A stretch of DNA of 64,000 bases. Source: Galbula dea (Eukaryota > Chordata > Aves > Piciformes > Galbulidae). The notes beneath the pieces are model-generated. The model was not told the origin of the DNA. It did no database searches and saw nothing but the letters and a program-made list of their open reading frames with translations. Positions 34,601 through 46,700 of the stretch are shown here, in pieces. The stretch lies in assembly GCA_013399015.1 (NCBI GenBank), contig VWZX01002268.1, positions 1,272,861-1,336,860 of the forward strand, in the 5' to 3' direction. Every line of letters starts with the position of its first letter. Position 1 is the first letter of the stretch. The position numbers and the translations under genes are program-made.

Positions 34601-35040
34601 CAAAGGCTCCGGGGGAAGACTGGGCAATTTGCAAGGATGGGCTGGATGTGGGGTCCTGTGCTCTGGATGCAAAGCGGAAATGGCGAGAGGCAGCCCTACC
34701 TCCTCCCAGGAGCGCTGGGGACAGCTGCAGGAGGCACTGTGGCGTCCCCAAGGTGCAGCTCTGCAGGGAGCTGTAACTTCGCCTGTTCTCAGCACAGCGA
34801 GTGGGATCATGCTGGCTTGTCTGGGGCAGGCACGTGGGCATTGAGCTGCTTCTGGCTGCAGGTCACTTCTTATCCCTGGGTCAGAACCAGGGTGCTGGTG
34901 GATGAGAAAACCTCTGCCAAGCCTGGCTTTAAAGTAGAGACAGGGAGAGGAGTCAGGTGGGAACCAAGAGCTGCAGGGGATGTGATCATTCAGAAGAGGC
35001 TGTGGTTTGCAATATTCCCTCCGTCTCTGCCATAACTGAA
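34601..35040. other. GC-rich intergenic block
   Basis: Local GC is clearly above its flanks, though CpG is not island-like. Long overlapping frames exist (215 codons minus, 34568-35215; 132 codons plus, 34637-35035), but both are low in complexity and rich in Pro/Ser/Cys or Gly/Trp, without homology or splice context. I treat them as composition effects. Confidence 0.6.
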
Positions 35041-38000
35041 GAAATTTCAAATGCATAGGCATTTCATAAATTATTGCAGCTCTACTGCAACGAGTGAAAC
35101 CATGCCAATTTATCTCCAGGGAAGATCTAAGCCTAAATGTTTTACAGAGAAAGAAAGAAGATGAGGAGAGAAGTGTGCATTTATCTTTCCAGTACATTCT
35201 CTGGGCCTCATCCAAGGGGAAAACTTCTACATCTTGTCTCAGGACCTTTAAGTCCCAGCTGTGGGACTCTGGTTAGAGACCCTCCCAGAAAAGTCTTAAT
35301 GAATTTACCATGGATTTTTTTCTAATTCATTAAAAATATGTCAAATCCAGTAAAGCATGCTAGCCTGCCTGTGTATTTTCCACATAGAAGTCTATGGCAG
35401 GGATATCATTGCCTGCCCAGCTCTCTAGAGTTACCCAGTGATGGCACAATCCCAATGGCTCTGCCAGATGTGATGTATTTATGCCCAGCAGGCTGAACTC
35501 CCAGTTGTTACACCATAACAGTGATTTCAGCTGGAAGAAATCATTTAGTTTTCTGACTGTTTCGTGTGATCCTGTGACCACAAAGGACTTCACTGTGTTC
35601 AGACAGGAATTATATTGATTATTGATGGTGTGGCATCAGGTGTGGAGGCACCCTGGCTAAGGAAGATTTGACCTTCTCTCTCATGTAATAGCCTGTGCCT
35701 GTGACAATGGACATCAGCAAAGGAGGGACACAGTTCCCTACCCTGTGTTATACACAGGGAAACAAAGGCAGAAAAACTTTTCCAGGTTACTTGCAAGGGG
35801 TAAAAGTTACAGCATTTTTGCTTCCTTGTCTTTTGTTTATCGCAGTGTCCTGATCAATTCTTAAAGAGTGTGCTCATCTTATGGTCACCCTTTTAACTGA
35901 AGCAATACACCAAAATGAATAAATATAGGAAAAAATACCTTCTGGGACACTTTGCACAGTACAGTGCTTAGTACTGGGGGATATTTTTAAGCATAAAGAA
36001 GTGAATAAGATCAAATTTCACTTGTGCAAAGCACCCTTTCATTAGACTTTAGCCCTGATTTCTAAAGGCACTGGTCTGAGTCAGAATCAAAAATTCAAAG
36101 TTTACGAATAAACTGTAAAGACAGTACTAAAAATCATACAGGTTGTCAGGATCTTCAAGCATCTTTAAAAATGTGGCTTTTGAAACTTCACCAGTGAAGC
36201 CTGAATGAAATCTCCACTGGTAAAAGGTCATGTTTTCCTTGCACTACTCTGTCTTGAAAAGAAAATGCATTAAATATTTGGAAAATAGCATAGCATTTGC
36301 TTTACAGAGTGTGTTCCCCTGAAATTGTCTAGATAAAGGCAAGGCAGCAAGAAAGCCACAGCCCCAGCAAGGAGGCTGAGGTCTCTCTTCTGAGAAATAA
36401 GCCAGATGGAATTTTAAAGGGACTTTAAATAAAACAAGCAATAAAATAAAAGTATTCCAAATTGTTCCGAAGTCTTGCTGCTTATTTGGCTGATTAGTTG
36501 TCAGAGAGGGCAGGGAGGGCAGACCATGTAGGGGCACTTAGTCCAGAATGTCTTGAGAGAGGATGCACTATGACGTTCACAGTAGGGGCTTTCTGTGTGC
36601 CACAAACAAACTGATGGACATTTTTATACTGGAATAACAAATTCAAACTTGTGAATATATTAAAAATAAAAGTGTCTTGTGAAGTAGTGGAATAGCCTTT
36701 CCCCAAATCAGATGGGTCAGAGGAGCACTGCCAGGCAGTTTGCTGATGGGAACAAGTGCTTGGGGAGGGGAAAAAGAGCAGTTGGCTTAGGGGCAGCAGG
36801 CTGCTCTTTGTATCACTTCTTTTGCACCTCATGGAAGGAATTGTTTTTACTCTCTGGAAATTTCTAGCTTTTATGATATTCAGAGAGAACTGTTAACCCA
36901 TAACCACTGAGCACGAAGCGGCTGCATTAAAGAGGAACTGCTGAGAACTCTTTAAACTGTATTTCCTCAAAATGAAACAGGATGGGATTACAAGGTCTCC
37001 TTGGCATGGGCCTAAAACCAAAATGATTCTTCAGTGATTAAATAATTTCATGCACTAGTTAGACTACAGCCTGCAGCTTCAGATGGAAAGGAGGCTGGCT
37101 TTTTCTTAAATTCTGTCCCTGGCTCTCACGAGAGATTGAAACACGACTAGCACAAAGTAATTCCTTCCATGGACAACCTTGGACTCCAGTTTGATTACTT
37201 GGTGCATTAATTTAGTGATTCTGTGGTTTGAACCCATTGGTTTACTGATTTAGTCTTAATTGGAACCCTAATGCAATCACAGGATTGTTTCATTTTAAAT
37301 TAACTTGGAAAAATTGTAGCAGATTAACCCTTGGAACCTTAAAAGTAAACTCCCTTGTTTATTCTCTTCAAGAAAACCTATTTCAAAAAATTCACCACAC
37401 ATGTTTATTCCATCAGACTGCTCCATGGGTCAGAAGCCCAAGTGCACATGCAATTTAGAATAGGGTATTTCCAGGCCACTCGATTCTTCCTTCAGATTAG
37501 TATAAATCCCTGGTATAATACATGGAGAGTGAGAACAGCACAAAAGGGAGGAGCATGGAAAGCAAAGCTGAGCAGGGGAATAAGACTTATTTTCCATACT
37601 AATCATTTTTCCAGAAACATGCTATTGAATCATGTAATTATTTCTAACTTAACTACTGACAAATAGAAAAGGTTCAGAACTATGATTTAGGCATGGACAA
37701 AATAACTGTTCTTAATGGTAGGTGGATTTCAGATGACAGACTATTCAGTAGGATGGCTTTAAATAGTGGCCATAGCTCATATTTGTATGGTACCTTACAA
37801 TTCACTCTGCCTTCTGTCATGTTTGATAAGGAAATTGTCCACTTACTGTATTGAAATTTCAACTGCAAACCTCTGTAGAAAGTATTCATACTTTTTTAGG
37901 GCATTTTCCATTCCATCTACATGGTGCAATTATTAAGCTTTTCAACAAGTTGCCCATGACTGTTACAGCATGATCATGCCTTTTATTTCTTTCTCAGCAC

Positions 38001-38359
38001 TCTTTCTGTTAGCTGTTATTCACAGAAATCTCCAATGCTCAATGCCTAGGTACAAAGTAAGGATGCACAGTCCAAACCTGTAGGCCTCTTTTCTTCCTGT
38101 CCCTGATCTTAAAAGGGGAGCTCCTACACTTACTGTGTGCATCCTTCTGACACTGTCAGAAAGATGCTGGTTCTCTCCTTCAGGTATCATATTTACATCT
38201 GGTACTCTCCTTTGTATGAACCAGAGACAAAGGAACTCACTTTAAGGTGAATACATGTGTTTGTAGATGAAAAGCTTGATGAGTTGCTTCTCAAATTTGA
38301 TTTTCTGTATCAAACAATGCATAGAAAGAAGGACATTAATGTGTGCTTTGTTCACCAAG
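35041..38359. other. UTP23-RAD21 intergenic region, part 4
   Basis: No gene, RNA or classified repeat recognised. Confidence 0.7.
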
Positions 38360-38890
38360 GAAAAACACAATGTCTATAAATGAAAAGGTGGAGAAGAAAC
38401 AACCAGAATGCTGATTCAGCTCAATTTCAGTCTCCAAAATTACAAGCAACAAATTGAACTGCAACTCAATGACTTGTAAAAGAAACTGGGGCACTGTCTG
38501 CAATGAGTTTGAAGCTGCTCTAGTGAAATCAATAAATCAGATGTGTGCAAACAGCTGGAATAGGAAAAGAGCTAAAAAGCTGGTGTAAAGATCCTGGGAT
38601 AAGTTGCTCACCAGAGTAACAAAACTTGCAGAAATACATCAAATTCATTCAAGTTCCACGGAGAAAAGGCAGCTGCTGACCACATTGGTGCAAAGGAAAA
38701 GGTGGCTGCCAAAAAAAAATATCAAAGGTTATGAGCTATGAAATGTCCACAGGATCAACAGAACAGATCCTCTCAGCAGCTCTCACCAGGATTTTTGCCT
38801 CTTCTGGGAACTTGCAAAATGAAGGAAAACCAGAGGCTGGAGGTTTCACCAAGCTTGTCCTGCATGTTGATGCAGAAGTGAACCTCCACT
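38360..38890 (+). pseudogene. possible decayed coding segment (unidentified)
   Basis: One plus-strand frame gives about 125 codons with only two internal stops and a charged, helix-like composition (INEKVEKKQPEC, CNEFEAALVKSINQMCANSW, DKLLTRVTKLAEIHQIHSSS, KRQLLTTLVQRKRWLPKKN). After a frame change near 38727, another open run follows (MSTGSTEQILSAALTRIFA, GGFTKLVLHVDAEVNLH) to about 38890. Frame-shifted, stop-interrupted runs of this kind are what a pseudogene looks like. No parent gene was recognised and no poly(A) tail is present, so chance is not excluded. Confidence 0.2.
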
Positions 38891-40623
38891 GATGCCGATG
38901 TTTGGCAAAAGCTGGCATGGCAGCCCAAGGCTTTTGATTTCCTGTTTGATGTGCTGTTGCAATGCTGTCTGTATTTGAGTTAATTTTTGATGCAGAACAT
39001 GTCCATCTGCTCTCTGCTAACAGAACTAGTTCATTTATTTTCACATTTTTTCCAACTTAGGCTGCTGAGAGAGATCAAAGGTAATCCCATGCATCTTGTG
39101 AGTGGGATAGAGCAAACATAAAGGCCACAGCACTGCCAGTTCACCCACTCATCCCTCCACAAATCCACGATTTCCTGATAAAGTGCTTTACAAACAAAAA
39201 GATTAAACTTTTGAAATGAAGGAAGCAGCTGGGTCACAGCTTGGTGTGAAGTGGGTGAACAGTAACTGGAAAAAAGCCTGCTTAATGTCAAATACAATGG
39301 AAACTTCACAGCATATTGTAGAAGACACTTGGTAATTTTAAATCTTGTACAATGGACCACCCTCATTCTATTCACACAAAAGCACACAAGTAAATCAGAT
39401 GATACTTAATTTTCTGTATCTCCCATGGAAGAGTAAGAGGCTGGTTCAACTCAGCCAGAAGATATTTGATTCCAGAAAGTCCCCAGAGTTTCAGTTCAAA
39501 GCTCAGATCAATAAGGTATTTCTGTGCCTTAGAATAAAGACTTGTAAATATACAGTTGCCACCTGATTTTCTTGGTAATATAACCAGGGGGTATGTCTCA
39601 ACAAGTGATAATTGGAAAACAACATGTGAGAAATCACCTTCTTTTAGAAAGGAGACAGACAAAAATAGAACTAGGCAGATCACAGCCCAGGGTGCACCAG
39701 GATCTTTCTACATAAATGAGTGTGAGTGGAAATGAAATGGCAAAATTAGAACTAATGACAGCCTGCCTGACTGCTAGATGTGACCTGCAAATGGATTTTG
39801 AAACATTTCCAACTACTATCACAATTCAGACTGCATATCCTTGTTACCTGCACACAGAGGAATGTTTCAGAGTGAAACAGATGGCTTTTTTTTCTGGCTG
39901 TACCTCTTAGTAGGTATTAGGTATCCCCAAACTCCTTGGCTTGGTCTGTGGTATCTGCTATGCATCTTTCTGTGCCAAGCACTCCTATTTCAGGTTCAGA
40001 AAATCATTTTAGGAGTAATGAAACTGCCATTTCCTTCAGGGGTGAATGCTATGCCAGCCCTAGCTTTGAGCTAGGAAGCAGGATCCATTGTACAGGTTGG
40101 AGCTTGGCAGGAGGAGGTTGGCAGGATGAGTTTCAAGAAAGTAGAGGGTTTTTAAGATCAGGACACCAAACACGGGATCTATTTGGTCTCATACTCTGCT
40201 TTCAACAACAGCCAGGGCTAGGTACCTGCAGGTTTGGATAGGACAAGATAGCCCAGATATGTGGGAGTCTTCTCCCAGGAACGTATCTGGTCACTAGACT
40301 GACCACTATACAGGTGAGGTGTCTGTACTTCAGGGTAGCTTATTTCAGAAGCATTTTCATTTTGATTTGTTGAGGGGAGAATGAGATACACTCAGAAGGC
40401 ATCAGAAAGCACCTCTATGCCTAGGTTGCCTGCATATCTGGATGGAATGGTTGTTCAAGGAAGATGAAGTTTTGGCAAATGTTCTTTTAAGGAAGGACTG
40501 AACATCCTCCCAAATCCCTGCTCTTTGGCAGCAGCCAGATCCACTTCCCAAAGGAGTTTTTTCAACATAATTGTTGAGCAGTACAACCTGACTAGAGGAA
40601 AACTGAACTGCAGTGTTTGAGGA
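38891..40623. other. UTP23-RAD21 intergenic region, part 5
   Basis: No gene or classified repeat recognised. Open frames of up to 118 codons occur on both strands without any sign of coding use. Confidence 0.7.
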
Positions 40624-40722
40624 CAGGCACTTCAAAAAATGGTTTAGTGGGGATGCTGGTGTTGGGTTGATGTTTGAATTTGATGATCTTGAGGTTTTTT
40701 TCAACCTTAATGATTCTATGAC
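40624..40722 (+). mobile_element. CR1 LINE 3' tail, plus orientation
   Basis: GCACTTCAAAAAATGGTTTAG, then TTTGATGATCTTGAGG and CAACCTTAATGATTCTATGA, reproduce the last 100 bp of the CR1 subfamily seen inverted at 14983 and 20361. Diverged and very short. Confidence 0.82.
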
Positions 40723-43700
40723 TACAGTTTCAATTGCAACAGTCATTGTGGTGTTTGGTAGGTTTGTATTTCAGCAGAAGGAGATATTTTTCTGTGCTCC
40801 TGTCTCCCATAGTCGTCGATTAGATGAGGAGGACCCTGCTTGGACCCCCTCCTCTTCTGCCAGCTAAAGCAAAAAGGCAGCACATAAGTTAACTGACCAA
40901 ATTGGACAATGGCCTCTTAATTATAATGTGTGAATGTTATTTGTGTTCTCTCGGCATAAGGAGAGAGTGAACGAGTGCCTGACACCAGCCCAACGCGTTC
41001 CTCTGGGGTGACCACAGTGCTTGGTTGCAGTCACATCTTCCCATGAAGAGATGAAGACCATCTTTCCACATATTTACCTCTTATGGCAAAATGTCACACT
41101 TTCTCAGAGTGATTTTTTTGTCCAGGTAGCAAAGTTTCTACTAGTACTGGATAGACTTTCATCTGCCTTGGCCTACAGCAGGTGAGCTTTCCTTACCTGG
41201 ACAAACATGGACAAAGAGAAAGAAACATTTATCCTATAGTTTGAGTTTAATAAAGGAAAAAAGGAGCCACAGCTGAGGAGATTAGGACACCTGAGATAAG
41301 AAAGTCCTGAAGAGATGGAGTATGCATGAAAAATGTATCGCTAGACTGTTATTTCTTATATAGTTGTGTCATCCTTTACAGGGATGTTTTCTCTAAATGG
41401 ATGAAGTATATGGCAAGTTGCCTTTACTGTTACATGCAGGTGCAGGAGTAAAACACCCTGTCACAATTTTTGCCAGAAATTTCCAAATATGCTAAGAACA
41501 CAAGGAGATTCTTTTCTAATAGCATTTACTGTATGAACATTCTTTTCCCTGTTTTATAACCCTGCTCTGAAGGTAAGATATCAGTTGGATTCATTACACT
41601 TCATTTATCACATTTTCAAAGATACTCAGAAGACATCCCTCAAGAGATGGGGAGTTCTGATACTTAGAGAAATAAAATTTAATATCTACTTTGCTGGTGT
41701 AATGGAAAATTTTATTACTTTCAGAAATATATTTCAAGTTTGGAGACAAAGGTTTTAGGCAGATCTTTCAGAGAAAATTGTGTTTTATTGAAAATGGATA
41801 TGAAAGTAGATTGCCTCTTCCCATACATTAATGTAACATCCTTTAGTCCACTTCAAGAAGTCTGACCAGCTTGTGAAAAATGTGAGCTTGTATAACTGAT
41901 AGCCAGGTTTATCAGGGGATATCCTACAGGTAAGATCAGTGTTTACACAAAAGTACCTGGAACACTGGGAATTGTCTGTAAAACCAGGCAAAAGAAAACA
42001 AAATTAGACAATTAGAAAACCCACAGTAACTGAAAATACATCTATGGCAAACAATTTGGCAAAAAATTCAAAAGCTGTAAAATAATATAGCAGCAGTAAC
42101 TTCAGCAGACAAACTGAAATTGTTGTCTTGGAGATGTAAGCACAGTTTTGTCTTCTGCTCTTCTTGCAGTACGTAGATAATCAGCTAAGATTTGATAGTA
42201 TTGCCTGAAAGTTGATGTCTCAGAGTAAGATGCCGTCCACTAGTGTTAACACTCCTCTTGCCAGTAGACTTGCAAAGCAAAAAAGGGAGGAACTTCAGCT
42301 GTGGTGAGTCTCCTACTTAGATGAGACTTACATCACCAATAGAGTCAGTGGCATCCATCTCAGTGCCATGGAAAGATGCAAGGGTAGGTCCAGCATAACT
42401 CTATGATAGGCTGTGATTCTCACCACTGCTAAGGAAATTGGCTGTCCTGGATGCTGCTCTAGGGTGGTGATGAAGTGCATCAGACCTGCCAGAGTGACAG
42501 GCAACAAAATGGTTGAGAAATTACAGTCTTCAGAAAAATGAAATAGTCTTTTTCTGAGGGATATCAGGGACTGCTGCTGTGGTTAATCTGGTATCATAAT
42601 GATTAAAAATAATAACAAAAGGAAAAAAACAAAAAAGCCTTCACTTTAGGGAAAATGTTATTCCTCCCCAAAACTGTTCTGAGCAAATCTGTTTTGCTAC
42701 ACCTTCCTAATGCTCACCAATATGAATTAATTTGCACAATTACCCCCAGCCCCAGTGTATGTCAATGCCACTGTCCTTGTCTCCATCCTTCAGGTCAGTC
42801 AACATCTTCTCATATTTCATGCATGGACAGTGCATGAATGCCTAGGAGGTTTCCTGACATAGCTGCATCGGAGTGAGCTGCCTTCCTTCCTGCTGCTTTG
42901 AGCATCAAAAGCACTAGGTTCTTCCATATATCCCTGTGTTCCATCCCATGCATAGTGTTTTGTGTCAAGGAACAGGCTGTGCATGGACCTGGTTTAGCAT
43001 CCGTGAACACTTTCAACTTGATGGATGATCTGAAAAACTGGAATGGCATTTGAATGCTGCTTCTATTGTATCTACAAGAGAAAACTAGAAACAAAGTGAT
43101 TCATATGAGGAAAATGTAGGAGGGAACTCCTGAGCTACTGGAGCTGGATTTGTAATGCTTTGCTAAACTAAGCATTGCTGTTGATAGCAGGTCTGTGCCA
43201 GAAGTGCCCTGGGATGGGAATTTATGGAAGTGGGGAGAGAGCAATTGCTAGAAAGGGTGGGAATAACAGTCCTCCAAGGACTTTCTTGTAAAGAACATTC
43301 CCTGCTGGGCTGTTTCCTAACTGGATAATTTTAAATTTATATTCTCTATCTGGGATATTTAGGTCTTACTGGTTGTTTTTATCGGTTGAGTAGTTTGGGT
43401 GATTCTCTTTGCTAGCTGTAATTACCTCCAGGGCAGCTAGCTTGGCCTTTCCTGAGAGGTTTTTGCTCTGGTGCTGATCTTCTAGCTACCTCAAGCCTCC
43501 TAACACCTTCTGAAACCTCCCCTTGCTCAGGAGCAGTCCTTCCTCACCCCAGCTGGCTGTAAATGCCATCCTTAGAAGAATAGCTCTTTCAATAAGAAGA
43601 TGGTGTCTCTTGTCACATGGAGTTGCCACCAAGATTTGAGTGTGTAAATGACCTTGTTCTCTGGGATTTCAAATGAAGGCTTCAAGAAAACTAGTTAACC

Positions 43701-46700
43701 TAAGTCCAAATCAAGAATGAACTGGACAATTGCGTTCAAAGTTTTGCCTTATATCTACACAGGAGATTTGTTAAGATGTGGTCTGATTCTAACTAGCATG
43801 GTGAAGGGACCCAGGAAGCCTCTTCAGCCTAGCAGACCTTTCAGATTTGAGGATAGAAGAGGAAGGGAATAGACAGTCTCAAAATCTGTTTTCTATACAA
43901 CAAAACTTCTCCATGGCGAAGAAAGCATATGGTATGAATGCAGAAACTCATTAGTGCAGACCTTTGGGAGACACCATGATTACACAAAACAGAGCCAGAT
44001 GAACATTTGAGAGAAACAACAAATTGCCAATGCTGGAGGAAAATGACTGAAAGCCAAGTGACTACAGTTGCAGACTCATGAAAAGAATATTCAGGAATGT
44101 GATTTCTGAGAAAGACTTTTTCTGAGAAAGGTTTCTGGCTCTGTGAGACCAGTCCAGGCACGGAGGGAGTAGATTAGCTCAGTTCTCAGTGGTGGTGCAG
44201 ACAGACATTTTGGTTGGTAGCAGATAGCTGATGACATTTTTCTGTGGACCGTTTCCACCCCATACTACTTTAAATATTACAAGAATTTTAGATCTTTCCC
44301 TGGAGTGCTTAGATTATTGGTCCTTCCTTTACAGTGAGGTCCTCTAAAATTAAAATATCAGCACAGAAATGCCATGAAGAAAAGTTTCCTTCTCCTCCAG
44401 AAGGAAATATGGAGTCATGATGGAATGTATTTACATGTGACCTCACACATATCCTTCAGTCAGCAGGAAATTAACTCCTTTAAATCTTTTTCTTGGACCT
44501 TGGTCATCCTTACATGGCTTTCATCAAGAACTACCAGACTTTATTCTACTTCTAAGCCTTAAGCCTGAAAAAGATCTAATTTAGCTAATTGGAGGAAAAC
44601 AATTACAGTTTGTAAGGGTTCATTTTAGATGCTAGCTATTTCTACTACATTTAACTGGGATCTAGAAGCTTGCTACAGAAGGAAGTGTTTTAAGAACATG
44701 CAGAATATGCATTGTAGCAATGATTTTTTGAATTACGAACCAATTAGTTCTGCAATCAACCTTCACAAATGCAGTGCCTCACTGCTGCCTGCAACTTTTG
44801 GTGAAACTGGATTTCTTTATATTGTGTTGAGACAGAATTATTTTGGACAACATTAATTAGAAGCTGTGGTTTTCAAAGAACAGACGGTTTTTGTGGCAAG
44901 CTAGTCCAATGACCTTAAAATGTTTTAATTCTTGCTTTAAATTCCAGTCCCAAAGTTACTGTAACATTTTAAGCTACCTTTTTGACTAGTAAATTTCTCT
45001 GCTAGAAGGGAAGGATAGTGGATACTTTGTAACCCAAGTGACTTGTCAAGTGCTTCTCATGTAGTGTTTACACACCTGTCCTTGCACAGTGCATCCATGA
45101 GGAGAACATCAGCTCCTATGGAGCAGGCAAACACAGAGTCCAAGGCTGTCAGGGAACTCTTGGCAGATCACAGTTCTATACCAGACTTGGGGCTGCTGCA
45201 TAAGGGCATTCATTTTCCCTTTAGGCAGAAGATCACTCAAACCAAGGATTTTACCTGTGTACTGAGAAATGATGTGTGAGCTGGTAACTATAATACAGGA
45301 ATGCAGCAACTGTGATGCCCTTCTTGAATAGTGCTGTCTCCATCACCCAGACACAAACATTGATACCATGTGCCCATTTTCTTCTCAGATGACAGGTTAT
45401 AAATCACATGTACTGCGTTGCCATGTATCTGGGCATTTTGCAGCCCATCTCCTCTTAGTGTAAGGAAGAAAGTGTTAGGTTCAAAAAATTGCTGTTGTTC
45501 AGTTGTTAACTAAAGCCACACACGCTAATATGGAAATACAAGTGCCACACTTAGGGGAAGGAGTGTGAAACTACCAAAATCTAAAGAATGAGTAGTCTTG
45601 TCTTTCCTTCCGGTATGGCAAGCATGCTTTAGTTGTGTTTTTCCAATGATGATGCCTTATTTGTATGTGAGTTAAAAGTGTGCTTTGCTCTGCAATACAG
45701 AAGAAGCCTTGGTTCCAGAAATCTAGCCCTTTAGCAGAAAAAGTCTTAGTCCTAAAATTAAGCAGAAAACTCTGTTACAGATGAAAACCTGAGCCTCAGG
45801 GACCACAGAAATAGAGGGGGTTTGAAGAAAGATCTCAGAGACAGCATGTTCATGTTTGTGCCCAGGGATGTTTTGAGCAAGTGGGTAACTGACATACCCT
45901 TGTCTTGGCAGCTGAACTGCAGGCCCTGGCTCTCGTCCTGCTGAATCCACCTACTCATCTGGCAGTCCTTGTGTCTCCACCTCGTTTGTGATGAAAACCC
46001 ATATTCCTCTCATTTTCAGTCCAGCTTCAGAATCCTATGGTTCCACTATATGTATGCCCAGCACTTCTGGCTGGATGTGGTACTTGCTGTATTTCCCTTA
46101 AGGCAGGAATGATCTACACATGACACTGAACCAAAAGGGCTCCTAACAGAAATGGCACTTACTGAGTCATAAGAAAAAAGTCTGTCATAAATGCAAAAAA
46201 ATTTTAGGTAAGATTAGATGTGTGCCTATCTAGCTAGACCTAACACTCCTCTCTGAGGTAGGCTGAGCCTTCTCCTCCCCGGGCTCTAGGTGTTCAGGAC
46301 AGAGAGTACAAGCTGCATCAAAAACTTCCTCTGCAGTTGTGTACACCAGAGACTGTGCTTCTTGCTCAGTTATGCTTCATCAAAAGCAGCTGGTTGGTAA
46401 TCAGTAAAACCTGCTGAACATCTGCAAAGCCCCAATGGTCATGTCACCCCATCCAAAGGAACAGCACAAGCAAGAAGGGTGAATCACAGTGGCTGCAGCA
46501 CAGAGCAGCTTTGCAGCTGACGTGAAGGATTTAAGTATGCCTGACACGTTCCTCTGGCATGCAGTGGGTCTGCTCTTCTTGGGCTTCATTTGAAACCTTT
46601 TTAGTATTAGGGTTACCTGCTCAGCTCCAAACACAGCCTCCCTTTAATTCCACAGGCTTGGTGGAAAAGGCAACTGAGATCCCACCCCCAATTCACACCA

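Noticed and set aside
34568..35215. 215-codon minus-strand frame in the gene desert
   Set aside because: Overlaps a 132-codon frame on the other strand in a GC-rich block; no homology, no splice or promoter context. Explained by composition.
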